Part shown: one piece after another, positions 1 through 8,905 of the stretch | Layout: each line of letters begins with the position of its first letter | How positions within the stretch are numbered: position 1 is the first letter of the stretch | Assembly (NCBI GenBank): GCA_910587595.1 | Contig: CAJULQ010000004.1 | Span: 103,695-167,694 of the forward strand | Source: an uncultured Christensenellaceae bacterium | GTDB taxonomy: Bacteria > Bacillota > Clostridia > Christensenellales > Pumilibacteraceae | Direction of reading: 5' to 3' | DNA length: 64,000 bases | The notes under the pieces: generated by a model | The model's input: only the letters and a program-made list of their open reading frames with translations | Database searches by the model: none | What the model was told of the DNA's origin: nothing | Position numbers and translations under genes: made by a program

Positions 1-765
<765 letters not shown>

Positions 766-778
766 CGGAGAAACAGCC

Positions 779-3283
779 ATGAAAAAGAGAAACTACAGCG
801 ACGACGAAATAAAGCACGTAGACAACACAAAAGTTATCAAAGTACAGCTCGAAGAAGAAATGAAAACGTCGTTTATCGCCTATGCCATGGCGGTAAACGT
901 TTCGCGCGCCATACCCGACGTGCGCGACGGCTTAAAGCCGGTGCACCGCCGCATTCTGTATTCCATGGGCGAGCTCAATTTGTTTTCGGATAAGCCGTAC
1001 CGCAAGTGCGCGCGTATCGTGGGCGACGTGCTGGGCAAATATCACCCGCACGGCGACAGCGCGGTGTATATGGCGCTCGTGCGCTTGGCGCAAGACTTCT
1101 CCATTCGTTGCCCGCTCGTGGACGGGCACGGCAACTTCGGATCGGTGGACGGCGATCCCCCCGCGGCGCAACGTTACACCGAGGCAAGACTGAGTAAGAT
1201 TGCGGGCGAAATGCTCCGCGATATCGATAAAGAAACGGTGGATTGGTACCCCAACTTCGACGACACGTTGGAGCAACCCACCGTGTTGCCGTCGCGCTTT
1301 CCCAACTTGTTGGTGAACGGCTCGGACGGTATCGCCGTGGGTATGGCCACCAATATCCCGCCGCACAACCTCGGCGAGGTGATCAACGGCGTGTGCGCGC
1401 TCATCGATAATCCGGAGATCACGGTAGACGAACTCATGCAGTACGTCCCCGCGCCCGATTTCCCCACGGGCGGCCTTATCATGGGGCGGGCGAATATCCG
1501 CCACGCCTACCGTACGGGCAAGGGCGGCGTGGTGATCCGCGCCAAAACGGAAATAGAAGAATACCCCATGCGCGACGGCAGCAGCCAAATGCGCCAGCGT
1601 ATCATCGTTACCGAACTGCCCTACCAAGTGAACAAGGCCGAGCTTATCAAGTATATCGCCGATATGGTGAAAGATAAGCGCATAGAGGGCATCTCGGACA
1701 TCAAAGAAGAGAGCGACCGCCAAGGCATGCGCATCGTTATCGAAGTAAAGCGCGACGCGCAAGCGCAAGTGGTGCTCAACACGTTGTATAAACACACCGA
1801 TCTGCAAACCAGCAACGGCATCACGTTCTTGGCGCTCGTGAACGGCGAACCCAAGATCTTGAACCTCAAAGAAATGCTCTACTATTATTTGGAGCACCAA
1901 AAAGAGGTGGTGTTGCGCCGCACGCGTTACGACCTCGAAAAAGCGGAAGAGCGTGCGCATATCTTAGAAGGTCTTGTCAAAGCGCTGGCCAACATCGATA
2001 AAGTGGTGGCCATCATCAAAGCGAGCCGCGATAAATACGAGGCGTGCGAAAAATTGATGAGCGAGTTTATCCTTTCGGATAAGCAAGCCAACGCTATCTT
2101 GGAAATGCGCTTGCAACGGCTCACGAGCTTGGAAGTGGAGCACCTCCGCGCCGAGTTGGCCGCGCTCAAAGAAACCATTGCCGATCTTAAAAACATTATC
2201 GCCAATCCCCACCGCGTGGAAGAGATCGTGAAAAACGAGCTCAACGAGGTAAAGGAAAAATACGATACCCCCCGCCGCACCGAGCTTTGCATCGACTACG
2301 ACGAGATCGACATCGGCGACTTGATCGAAAAAGAAGACGTGGTGATCTCTATGACGCACTACGGCTATATCAAGAGATTGCCCACCACCGAATACCGCGC
2401 CCAACACCGCGGCGGTAAGGGCATTACGGCGCACCGTCCCAAAGAAGAAGACTTTGTGGAGAACATGTTCGTAACGTGCACGCACGATAATTTGCTGTTC
2501 TTTACCAACTTCGGCAAAGTATATTCCATCAAGGCGTATGAGGTGCCGGAGGCGGAACGCACCGCCAGAGGCCGCGCCATCGTCAATTTGTTGCAGCTGA
2601 GCGAGGGCGAAAAGGTAAACGCCGTTATCCGTATCAACGAAGAAATGCGCGGCAACTTGATCATGGCCACCAAACGCGGCCTTATCAAAAAGACGGCGCT
2701 CGATGAATTCTCGTCTATCCGCAAAGTGGGCAAAATAGCCATTAGCTTGGTGGAGGACGACGAGCTCATTTCCGTGCAGCTCACGTGCGGGCGCGACGAG
2801 ATCTTGGTGGCGTCCAGCGCGGGCAAGTGCATACGTTTCAGCGAGGAAGACGTCCGCCTTATGGGGCGCGACACGCAAGGCGTTAAGTCTATGAAGATAG
2901 ACGAAGACGCCTACATCGTGGACATGACGGTCATTCGCGACGGTTGCGAGATCCTTACCGTGTCGCAAAACGGATACGGCAAGCGCACCGATTTGGAGGA
3001 CTACCGCTTGCAGAGCCGTGCGGGCAAAGGCATCAAAGCGGGCACGTTCAACAAAAAGACGGGCCGGCTGGTAAACATGAAACAGATAATGCCCGACGAC
3101 GACATCATGGTGATCGCCGACAACGGCACGATTATTCGTATGCGCGCCAAAGAGGTTAGCAAGATCGGCCGCGATACCCAAGGCGTGCGCATGATGAAAA
3201 TGAAGAACGAGGGCAGCAGCGTGGTGTGCGTGGCCGTGGCGCAACCCGAACCCGAAGAGGAAGAGGGCGAAACGGCCGAATAA
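779..3283 (+). CDS. gyrA: DNA gyrase subunit A
   Basis: An 834-aa breakage-reunion subunit of gyrase. The winged-helix/tower region carries the catalytic tyrosine (AAQRYTEAR, Tyr133) and the quinolone-determining segment [14 protein letters not shown]. The C-terminal beta-pinwheel starts near residue 510 and contains a GyrA-box variant, QHRGGKG, near residue 541, which separates it from ParC. The tail is acidic (EEEEGE), as is common in GyrA. The residue matching E. coli Asp87 is Met98, while Ser83 is kept as Ser94. Length is normal for the family. It sits 13 nt after gyrB. No clear T-tracted terminator follows; the next feature is a repeat block. Confidence 0.98.
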   Translation: MKKRNYSDDEIKHVDNTKVIKVQLEEEMKTSFIAYAMAVNVSRAIPDVRDGLKPVHRRILYSMGELNLFSDKPYRKCARIVGDVLGKYHPHGDSAVYMALVRLAQDFSIRCPLVDGHGNFGSVDGDPPAAQRYTEARLSKIAGEMLRDIDKETVDWYPNFDDTLEQPTVLPSRFPNLLVNGSDGIAVGMATNIPPHNLGEVINGVCALIDNPEITVDELMQYVPAPDFPTGGLIMGRANIRHAYRTGKGGVVIRAKTEIEEYPMRDGSSQMRQRIIVTELPYQVNKAELIKYIADMVKDKRIEGISDIKEESDRQGMRIVIEVKRDAQAQVVLNTLYKHTDLQTSNGITFLALVNGEPKILNLKEMLYYYLEHQKEVVLRRTRYDLEKAEERAHILEGLVKALANIDKVVAIIKASRDKYEACEKLMSEFILSDKQANAILEMRLQRLTSLEVEHLRAELAALKETIADLKNIIANPHRVEEIVKNELNEVKEKYDTPRRTELCIDYDEIDIGDLIEKEDVVISMTHYGYIKRLPTTEYRAQHRGGKGITAHRPKEEDFVENMFVTCTHDNLLFFTNFGKVYSIKAYEVPEAERTARGRAIVNLLQLSEGEKVNAVIRINEEMRGNLIMATKRGLIKKTALDEFSSIRKVGKIAISLVEDDELISVQLTCGRDEILVASSAGKCIRFSEEDVRLMGRDTQGVKSMKIDEDAYIVDMTVIRDGCEILTVSQNGYGKRTDLEDYRLQSRAGKGIKAGTFNKKTGRLVNMKQIMPDDDIMVIADNGTIIRMRAKEVSKIGRDTQGVRMMKMKNEGSSVVCVAVAQPEPEEEEGETAE

Positions 3284-3328
3284 TATAGCAGAATGCTTTC
3301 GGCGATAAAAAGCTTAAAAAAACGCCAA

Positions 3329-3413
3329 GGGGAGGGGCACAGTTCAGTGTCCCTCCCCTTGACATTCCACCCCGCAACTAAGAAATAGCCCCCTCGGCTA
3401 CGCTCGGGGTGAC
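3329..3413. repeat. 85-nt direct repeat, left copy (dispersed palindromic ERSRG-type element)
   Basis: This 85-nt block matches 4070-4154 with 5 mismatches. It begins with a G/C-rich inverted repeat (AAGGGGAGGG... to ...CCTCCCCTT, 3327-3360) and ends with CCCCCTCGGCTACGCTCGGG followed by GTGAC. It continues into a second degenerate unit (CATTTCGACCGAGCG, to about 3462). Related pieces occur at 8176-8212, 23414-23490 and 23598-23625. Confidence 0.9.
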
Positions 3414-3459
3414 GGTGTGAAGGCATGTCATTTCGACCGAGCGGAGCGAGTGGAGAAAT

Positions 3460-3756
3460 CTAATCGATAGTCACGTGTACGTGCGGGCATTCCAAAAGAA
3501 ATTTACTAAAACTGTAGCACACTTCCCACGGTAAACTTTCCGCAATGGTTTGTTCATGGAAAGTCAGCCCCAAATCCTTGCTTTTCTCTGTTATCTTGTA
3601 TAATGTTTTTACTGTTTCACTGTCATGCAACAAAGCTGTTAATGGATCGAATGTTTCCAAAAAATATGTTAACAACTTTTTCGCGGTCAGTTCTTTCGTA
3701 TCTTTGATCGCAAACGGGCTGTTTTCCGTTAGCTCGGATTCGCACTTGCATTTCAT
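3460..3756 (-). CDS. Hypothetical protein, 98 aa, divergent from an XRE regulator
   Basis: I do not recognise this family. The 98-aa product starts MKCKCESEL, has a C-x-C near the N-terminus, no signal peptide or membrane segment, and a mixed helical composition (LTAKKLLTYFLETFDPL). The start ATG (3756) is preceded by GGAGTAAT-like sequence and lies just beside palindromic operators at 3769-3846 shared with the divergent XRE gene. Its lower GC content than the flanking housekeeping genes and the bracketing 85-nt repeats suggest an acquired cargo module. A toxin or antitoxin role is possible from the layout alone but nothing in the sequence proves it. Confidence 0.6.
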   Translation of the reverse strand: MKCKCESELTENSPFAIKDTKELTAKKLLTYFLETFDPLTALLHDSETVKTLYKITEKSKDLGLTFHEQTIAESLPWEVCYSFSKFLLECPHVHVTID

Positions 3757-3768
3757 TTCTATTACTCC

Positions 3769-3846
3769 TATACGACATGTTGTCGTATATTATATTAAAC
3801 GACAAGTTGTCGTTTGTCAAGTATTTTACGACAAATTGTAGTAAAA
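3769..3846. promoter_or_regulatory. Three tandem palindromic operators (ACGACA...TTGTCGT)
   Basis: Three inverted repeats share half-site ACGACA/TGTCGT. They lie at 3769-3789 (9-bp arms, TGT centre), 3797-3815 (AAACGACAAGTTGTCGTTT, perfect 9-bp arms around G) and 3824-3846 (11-bp arms with one mismatch). They fill the whole divergent intergenic space, so they probably bind the adjacent XRE protein and control both genes. No database motif was consulted. Confidence 0.75.
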
Positions 3847-3854
3847 GAGTATAT

Positions 3855-4058
3855 ATGGAACACATTGCTTGGGTAATAAGAAACGAACGTACCGTAAAAG
3901 GAATGACGCAAGCGGAATTGGCGCAAGCGTTGGGCGTTACGCAAGATAGCATATCTCTGTGGGAATTGGGGAAACGTTATCCGGATACGCAGTATTTGGC
4001 GCCTTTATGTAGGGTACTTCAGATATCTGCCGATTACTTATTGGGTTTGGAAGATTGA
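3855..4058 (+). CDS. Small XRE-family HTH transcriptional regulator
   Basis: A 67-aa protein that is essentially one Cro/C1-type helix-turn-helix (MTQAELAQALGVTQDSISLWELG) with the common ending YLLGLED. A longer frame opens at 3777, but it would run through the operator palindromes; ATG 3855 gives the canonical domain start (MEHIAWVIRNERT). It has no dimerisation or sensor domain. It is divergent from the 98-aa gene and probably autoregulates through the three palindromes at 3769-3846. Similar single-domain regulators occur at 8240 and 34325 in this window. Confidence 0.85.
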   Translation: MEHIAWVIRNERTVKGMTQAELAQALGVTQDSISLWELGKRYPDTQYLAPLCRVLQISADYLLGLED

Positions 4059-4069
4059 TTGCAAAAAAC

Positions 4070-4350
4070 GGGGAAGGGTACAGTTCAGTGTCCCTCCCCT
4101 TTGCATTCCACCCCGCAACTAAGAAATAGCCCCCTCGACTACGCTCGGGGTGACATGGGTGTGGGTGCACACATGCTCGGGGTGACGGTGTGAAGGCATG
4201 TCATTTCGACCGAGCATTTCGTTCTTACATGTCATTTCGAGCGAAGTCGAGAAATCTTTTTCTCTATCGTAACAAAAGACCCCTCGGCTACGCTCGGGGT
4301 GACAGTATGGGAGTGTCACCTCGACCGAAGCGGAGAGGTCTTTTTTCTAT
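4070..4350. repeat. Direct repeat, right copy, plus additional degenerate ERSRG-type units
   Basis: Positions 4070-4154 repeat 3329-3413 at 80/85 positions. The block then continues with a second copy of GGGTGACGGTGTGAAGGCAT, a TCATTTCGA unit (4199-4257), CCCCTCGGCTACGCTCGGGG (4280-4299) and a CACCTCGACCGAAGCGG unit (4315-4342). The last is identical over 28 nt to 23598-23625. No open frame or RNA gene is apparent in it. Confidence 0.88.
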
Positions 4351-4352
4351 TA

Positions 4353-5750
4353 TTATTGCGGCAAGTATTCTATGAGTTGCACGCTGTTTTTAATGACTTT
4401 GCGCGCCTCTTTTAGGTTTTTGATCGCGCCGAGCGCCATGAGTTGCACGGCGGCGTTGCCCATCACGGTGGCCTCGGCGGGGCCGGCGTATACGGGCAAA
4501 CGGGTGGCGTTGGCGGTGAGTCGGCACAAAAGCGTGGCGTTGATGCCGCCGCCTATCATGTGCATGGCCGATTTTTTGCCCGTGAGTTGCACCAATCCGT
4601 CGGTGGCTACGCGGTAGCATTCGGCAATGCTGTCGTAAATGGCGCGGGCGATTTGGCCGATGCCTTCGGGTGCGGGCTTGCCGCGCGAGATAAACCACTG
4701 CCGCACCTTTTCGGGCATGTCGCCGGGATACATAAAGCAGTCGTCGTTCACGTCGAACAGAAAGCGGCCGCCCTCTTCTTTTTCGGCCAGCGCGGCGATC
4801 TCGCCGTAGCCGAGCGCGTGTCCTTGCTTATCCCACGTGCGCTTGCTCTCGTTGATGATCCAAAGCCCCATGATGTTTTGCAAATACCGCACGGTGCGGC
4901 CGTAGCCCAATTCGTTGGTGTAGCTTTGGCAAGAAAAGAGCGGGGCGGGCAACTCGGTGCCCAACAAACTCCATGTGCCGCAACTGATATACGCAAAGTT
5001 GTCGCTTTCCGACGGCACCGACACAACGGCCGACGCGGTGTCGTGACAGCACACCGCCGTAACGGGCACGGGGTCTATCTGCAACTCTTCGCAAATGTCC
5101 GATTTCAACATGCCGTAGCTGCTGCCGCTGTCCGCAATGGGCGGAAACAGCGAGCGCTTGAGTCCCAGCTTGTCGATAAGTTCCCACGCCCAATCGCCCG
5201 TGCGCGGATCCACCAACTGCCCCGTAGACGCCACGGTGCGCTCGCACACCGCCGTACCCGTCAAAAAGTAGGCAAGCAGATCGGGGATCATCAAAAATTT
5301 GTCGGCGCGCGCGTATTCGTCGGGACAGTATTTTTTTACGTACATCAGCTGATACACGGTGTTAAAGTCCAAAAACTGAATGCCCGTGGTGTTGTAAACG
5401 TCGTCTTTGCAAACGATCTTAAACACCTCGTCTTGCATGTGCTCGGTGCGACGGTCGCGGTAGTGCACGGGGTTAGACAGCATTTTGCCGTCTTTGTCTA
5501 TGAGCGCAAAATCCACGCCCCACGTGTCGATGCCTATGCTGTCGAACCCGCCTTGCAACTTGGCTTTCACAATGCCCGTTTTCATTTCGTGGAACAGACG
5601 GAGAATGTCCCAATACAGCACGCCGTTTATTTGCACGGGGCTGTTGTCAAAGCGGTGCAATTCTTCTATCTCGATCTTGGCGCCCGCGTACTTGCACAGC
5701 ATAACGCGTCCGCTGGTGGCGCCGAGATCTACGGCCAAAACTCTTTTCAT
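4353..5750 (-). CDS. rhaB: Rhamnulokinase
   Basis: A 465-aa FGGY-family sugar kinase that phosphorylates L-rhamnulose to L-rhamnulose 1-phosphate in the cytoplasm. The N-terminal phosphate-binding loop is VDLGATSGRVML, followed by IDTWGVDFAL and, in the second half, the ATP-site segment SCGTWSLLGTE and GGGINATLLCRL. Rhamnulokinase rather than xylulokinase or glycerol kinase is indicated by these signatures and by rhaA directly upstream on the same strand (95 nt gap, AAGGAG ribosome-binding site). No rhamnulose-1-phosphate aldolase gene lies in the window, so the pathway's last step must be encoded elsewhere. The gene ends against the repeat block at 4350. Confidence 0.95.
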   Translation of the reverse strand: MKRVLAVDLGATSGRVMLCKYAGAKIEIEELHRFDNSPVQINGVLYWDILRLFHEMKTGIVKAKLQGGFDSIGIDTWGVDFALIDKDGKMLSNPVHYRDRRTEHMQDEVFKIVCKDDVYNTTGIQFLDFNTVYQLMYVKKYCPDEYARADKFLMIPDLLAYFLTGTAVCERTVASTGQLVDPRTGDWAWELIDKLGLKRSLFPPIADSGSSYGMLKSDICEELQIDPVPVTAVCCHDTASAVVSVPSESDNFAYISCGTWSLLGTELPAPLFSCQSYTNELGYGRTVRYLQNIMGLWIINESKRTWDKQGHALGYGEIAALAEKEEGGRFLFDVNDDCFMYPGDMPEKVRQWFISRGKPAPEGIGQIARAIYDSIAECYRVATDGLVQLTGKKSAMHMIGGGINATLLCRLTANATRLPVYAGPAEATVMGNAAVQLMALGAIKNLKEARKVIKNSVQLIEYLPQ

Positions 5751-5845
5751 ATCCTTTTGCTCCTTAAAAATACGAAATGCGGGCGGTGCGCCCGCATTCC
5801 TGCGTTTACGGTGTTATTTTGCTTTGGGGGAAGATAAGCGCGCGC

Positions 5846-7105
5846 TTATCCTCTTTTGGCTATGTATTTGGCGGTATAGTCGCGCACGCTCGCCAACCAA
5901 TCTTTGCCCACGGGCACGCCCGCTTTTAAGCACGCCATATCCCACACGGCGTTGAAAGGCAACGCTTTGGCCTCTTCGCTCAGCGCCAAACGCTCGGAGA
6001 AATCGCCTTTGCGCTCGGCTGCTTTGATCATGTCGGTGGGTTCCAAAATGGCGCGGAGCATGGCGCGCGACGCCGCCCGCAATCCCACCGCGGAGGCATA
6101 CACGCGGTTGATGCTCGCGTCGAAATAGTCTAAGCCGATGTGCAGTTTTTGCAACACGTCGGCGCGCTTGGCCTCGGTCATAATGGTGGTGAGGTTGTCG
6201 TCGTCGATCACCACGTGGTCACTGTCCCAACGCACGCCGCGGCTGATGTGCAACAAAATATCGTTAAAGAACAGTTTGAGCGCGCTGAACTTGTCGGCGA
6301 TCTGCTCGGTGGGGTGGAAGTGTCCCGAATCGAGGCAAATGCCCAAATCGTTTTGCATGGCGTACGCCAAGTAGAAATCGTAGCTGCCGCACACAAAACA
6401 TTCGGTGCCTATGCCGAACAGCTTGCCTTCCAATGCGTCCACCAAATGTTTTTTGTCGTACTTTTTGGCAAAGCCTTTGTCTAAGCTGTCTTTGAGCAGT
6501 TCGCGGTAATACGAGCGGTCGGCGGGGTTGTCTTTGAGTCCGTCGGGGATCCAAGTGTTGAGCACGCAAACGTCGTTTAATTTCTTGCCGATGTTATAGG
6601 CGATCTCGCGACTGGACTGCAAGTGCTCGATCCAGAAATCGCGCACTTCCTTTTTGGGGCTGGTGAGCGACAGCGTGCCGTCCATCATCTTGTGCGCAAA
6701 AAACGATCCGTTGTAGTCGATGCCCGCGTTGTTCTCTTTGGCCCAAGCGATCCACTTGTCGAACGCCGAAACGTCCAGCTTTTCGCGGCTCGTGGGTTTG
6801 GCGGGTTCGGCATACACCGAATGAATGTTTATCTTGCGGCCGCTCGGCGCCAAGCCGAACACATACGCAAGGTCTTGTTTTACTTCTTGGGCGTTGCGCG
6901 CCGCGCCGGGGTAGTTGCCCGTTACCACGTTTTGGCTTTCGGCTTGCCCGTCTTCGAAACCGTGTATATCGTCCACTTGCCAGCAGTGCAACGAAATGCG
7001 CGTGTTTTTGAGCGTTTCGATCGCCTTGTCGGTGTCTACGCCGTAGTCTTTATATGTTTCTTTCGCAAGGTCGTAGGCGTTGAGGATCTTGTTGTCGTTT
7101 GCCAT
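5846..7105 (-). CDS. rhaA: L-rhamnose isomerase
   Basis: A 419-aa metal-dependent aldose-ketose isomerase that converts L-rhamnose to L-rhamnulose. Recognised by HCWQVDDIHGFE near the N-terminus, NTWIPDGLKD in the middle and the metal/substrate segment LGICLDSGHFHPTEQ, followed by HISRGVRWDSDHVV. Length is typical. The ATG at 7105 has a GGGAGG ribosome-binding site and a good promoter 31-59 nt upstream. It is the first gene of a rhaA-rhaB operon. No dedicated rhamnose regulator or transporter is next to it. Confidence 0.97.
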   Translation of the reverse strand: MANDNKILNAYDLAKETYKDYGVDTDKAIETLKNTRISLHCWQVDDIHGFEDGQAESQNVVTGNYPGAARNAQEVKQDLAYVFGLAPSGRKINIHSVYAEPAKPTSREKLDVSAFDKWIAWAKENNAGIDYNGSFFAHKMMDGTLSLTSPKKEVRDFWIEHLQSSREIAYNIGKKLNDVCVLNTWIPDGLKDNPADRSYYRELLKDSLDKGFAKKYDKKHLVDALEGKLFGIGTECFVCGSYDFYLAYAMQNDLGICLDSGHFHPTEQIADKFSALKLFFNDILLHISRGVRWDSDHVVIDDDNLTTIMTEAKRADVLQKLHIGLDYFDASINRVYASAVGLRAASRAMLRAILEPTDMIKAAERKGDFSERLALSEEAKALPFNAVWDMACLKAGVPVGKDWLASVRDYTAKYIAKRG

Positions 7106-7135
7106 GTTTTACATTACCTCCCTATGGTTGATCTT

Positions 7136-7164
7136 ATTGTACCACACAAAACAAACTTTGGCAA
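7136..7164 (-). promoter_or_regulatory. rhaAB promoter (TTGCCA-17-TACAAT)
   Basis: On the minus strand TTGCCA (7159-7164) and TACAAT (7136-7141) are 17 nt apart, with the rhaA ATG about 30 nt downstream of the -10 box and a GGGAGG ribosome-binding site between. Confidence 0.75.
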
Positions 7165-7273
7165 CTGATTAAAGTGTGCGTTTGCGTGGTTTTATATGAA
7201 TTTATGTGGGATTTTACGGTGTTGTGTTACGGCGCGCGGTTCGTTTTTTTAAGTCGAATAACAGCGGCACAAT

Positions 7274-7312
7274 AAAAAAGCATCTTGCCGATCGAGCGGT
7301 AAGATGCTTTTT
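7274..7312 (-). terminator. Intrinsic terminator after the zinc peptidase gene
   Basis: AAAAGCATCTTGCCG and CGGTAAGATGCTTTT form a 15-bp stem with one G-U pair. Flanking A and T runs make it usable on both strands. It sits just downstream of the stop at 7328 on the minus strand. Confidence 0.85.
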
Positions 7313-7327
7313 GGTTGCGGTTATAAA

Positions 7328-8080
7328 TCAGTCGCGGTTGCGCGCCATAAGCAACAGCGCGAAAAAGCGCAAGAACTGCAAGAGCGACATAAGAAAACTT
7401 ACAACGTACGTCATGGCCGCGGCGGTAAGCACCTTGCGCGACATGGCCGCCTCCTCGCTGGAGAAGAAAGACGCTTTGAGTTCTTTTTGCGCGCGGCGGC
7501 TGGCGTCGAATTCGGTGGGCAACGTGACCAAAGAGAACAGCATGCTCAACCCGAACACCACAACGCCCGCCCAAATGAGCACGCGCCCCACCGTGGTGTA
7601 AGGCGAGGCAAAGCCGAGCAACATGCCGATCAGCAACAGCGGAAACAACAAGCGGTTGGCAAAGTTGACCACGGGTACCAACTTGAGCCGCAACGATGAA
7701 AACACGAATTTTTTGTCGTGCTGAATGGCGTGTCCCGCCTCGTGGCACGCCACGCCGATGGCGCTGATAGAAGTGGAGCCGTATACCGATTGCGACAGCG
7801 ACAGCGTGTTGGTGGTGGGGTTGAAATTGTCGGTCAAATGCCCCGAAATGCGCACTATCTTGGTTTTATACAAACCGTTCTGATCGAGAATGCGCCGCGC
7901 CACTTCCGCGGCGGTAAGGCCGCAGTCCGCCCGCACCGCGCATTTGTTAAAGGTGGAATTCACTTTGATCTGCGCGATCACGCCCGCTATGGTCAGCGGA
8001 ATAAAAAGCGCTATCACAACAAGATACAGTCTGTATTCGGGCGTAAACCCGTACCAAAAATCACGTAAAATTTCCAACAC
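7328..8080 (-). CDS. Membrane zinc metallopeptidase, YugP family
   Basis: A 250-aa membrane protein with an HExxH zinc-peptidase motif (CHEAGHAIQH, residues ~112-121) after one N-terminal membrane helix (YLVVIALFIPLTIAGVI), and two or three hydrophobic segments in the C-terminal half. This matches the YugP/neutral zinc metallopeptidase 2 family, whose substrates are not well established. The frame continues upstream to 8179, but GTG 8080 is the better start: it has AGGGAGG 9 nt upstream and a good promoter at 8120-8148. It stands alone, with its own terminator. Confidence 0.88.
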   Translation of the reverse strand: MLEILRDFWYGFTPEYRLYLVVIALFIPLTIAGVIAQIKVNSTFNKCAVRADCGLTAAEVARRILDQNGLYKTKIVRISGHLTDNFNPTTNTLSLSQSVYGSTSISAIGVACHEAGHAIQHDKKFVFSSLRLKLVPVVNFANRLLFPLLLIGMLLGFASPYTTVGRVLIWAGVVVFGLSMLFSLVTLPTEFDASRRAQKELKASFFSSEEAAMSRKVLTAAAMTYVVSFLMSLLQFLRFFALLLMARNRD

Positions 8081-8119
8081 GTTCGTGCCCTCCCTTTTCA
8101 GTATTATGAAGTGTGATAT

Positions 8120-8148
8120 AGTATATACCCAAAAAAAGAAAAAGTCAA
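8120..8148 (-). promoter_or_regulatory. Promoter of the YugP-like gene (TTGACT-17-TATACT)
   Basis: Minus-strand TTGACT (8143-8148) and TATACT (8120-8125) are separated by 17 nt and lie about 40 nt before the GTG start, which supports starting the gene at 8080 and not farther upstream. Confidence 0.75.
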
Positions 8149-8175
8149 GGTGCAGAACGCTTTTGGGTGGATGCT

Positions 8176-8212
8176 GCAAGCAGACCCCTCGGCCGGCGCT
8201 CGGGGTGACACG
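8176..8212. repeat. Degenerate ERSRG-type repeat unit
   Basis: GCAAGCAGACCCCTCGGCCG (8176-8195) followed by CGCTCGGGGTGACA. The first 20 nt are identical to 23414-23433, which lies inside the antiporter coding sequence. Confidence 0.8.
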
Positions 8213-8239
8213 GGCGCGAGGTATAACTTTATCGCTTGA

Positions 8240-8440
8240 TCATTCGGTCAAACCCAAAAGATAATCGACGCTTTCGTTGAAGAAGGCGGCCAACGTGACC
8301 AATGCGGAAGAAGTGGGTTCGGTTTTGTTCAATTCCCATTTGGCTATAGCGGATTGGCTCAGCCCCGTGGCTTTGGCTAACGCCATTTGGCTGAGTTGCT
8401 TTTCCGCTCGTAATTCTTTTAACCGTTCCCCGAATGTCAT
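8240..8440 (-). CDS. Small XRE-family HTH transcriptional regulator
   Basis: A 66-aa single-domain Cro/C1 repressor (MTFGERLKELRAEKQLSQ, then GLSQSAIAKWELNKTEPTSS, ending in DYLLGLTE). An in-frame start 10 codons upstream (8470) exists, but MTFGERLKEL is where the domain normally begins and a TATACT -10 box lies 9 nt before this ATG. Two copies of an imperfect palindrome (CAAGTC-N6-TACTTG and CAAGTC-N6-GACTTG, 8463-8499) lie immediately upstream, so autoregulation is likely. The next gene (8506) is a second XRE regulator on the same strand. Confidence 0.82.
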   Translation of the reverse strand: MTFGERLKELRAEKQLSQMALAKATGLSQSAIAKWELNKTEPTSSALVTLAAFFNESVDYLLGLTE

Positions 8441-8462
8441 ACCACCGTCAGTATAGCAAGCG

Positions 8463-8499
8463 CAAGTCATATTTTACTTGACAAGTCCGATAAGACTTG
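8463..8499. promoter_or_regulatory. Tandem 18-bp operator-like palindromes
   Basis: CAAGTCATATTTTACTTG (8463-8480) and CAAGTCCGATAAGACTTG (8482-8499) have the same half-sites and N6 spacing and are 1 nt apart. They overlap the space between two XRE genes and are probably bound by one of them. Confidence 0.65.
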
Positions 8500-8505
8500 C
8501 TATGA

Positions 8506-8814
8506 TCATCTGTGTTCTATTATGGTTTTCATGATATTTAACACGTTGGTTTTTTCTTCGGCGTTCAAACGCGCCCAATAAGCCAACAATTCTTGGGTCG
8601 TTGCGTCTTTTTCGTCCGGTTCGCCGAGCAACTGCCCGATCGTCATGTTAAACGCTTTGGCAACTTTCTTTAAGGATTGCGAAGAGGGAGCGGTCGGCAC
8701 AAATTGAAACCACTTGGAAATCGTCGATTGCTCTATTTTGGTGATTTTAGCCAAGTGATATTGGCTCCAACCACGCGCAGTCAATTCGTTTTTAATTCTT
8801 TCGTTTACTGTCAT
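8506..8814 (-). CDS. XRE-family HTH transcriptional regulator
   Basis: A 102-aa protein with an N-terminal Cro/C1 helix-turn-helix (MTVNERIKNELTARGWSQ ... TKIEQSTISKWF) and a short acidic/basic helical tail (ELLAYWARLNAEEKTNVLNI) that may be for dimerisation. A GTG three codons upstream (8823) is possible, but ATG 8814 has GGGGTG at good spacing. It is upstream of and co-oriented with the XRE gene at 8240, with 65 nt between them that hold two palindromes. Target unknown. Confidence 0.8.
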   Translation of the reverse strand: MTVNERIKNELTARGWSQYHLAKITKIEQSTISKWFQFVPTAPSSQSLKKVAKAFNMTIGQLLGEPDEKDATTQELLAYWARLNAEEKTNVLNIMKTIIEHR

Positions 8815-8905
8815 ATGTGACACCCCACATATTCTTATTTTCCACTATTTATACTTGTTGTATACGACAGTAAATAGTTGCATATGAAAAAGCGCGGAGG
8901 GCGGC

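Noticed and set aside
932..3244. Long minus-strand reading frames opposite gyrA (342 and 426 codons)
   Set aside because: GC-rich codon bias leaves antisense frames open; the translations are His/Ala/Arg-rich without domains and have no ribosome-binding sites.
3327..3360. Hairpin after gyrA as an intrinsic terminator
   Set aside because: The stem is strong but no T-tract follows, and the same sequence recurs at 4070, so it is part of the dispersed repeat.
3460..4058. A proven toxin-antitoxin pair
   Set aside because: Layout is suggestive, but the 98-aa protein has no recognisable toxin fold and the genes are divergent and not in an operon.
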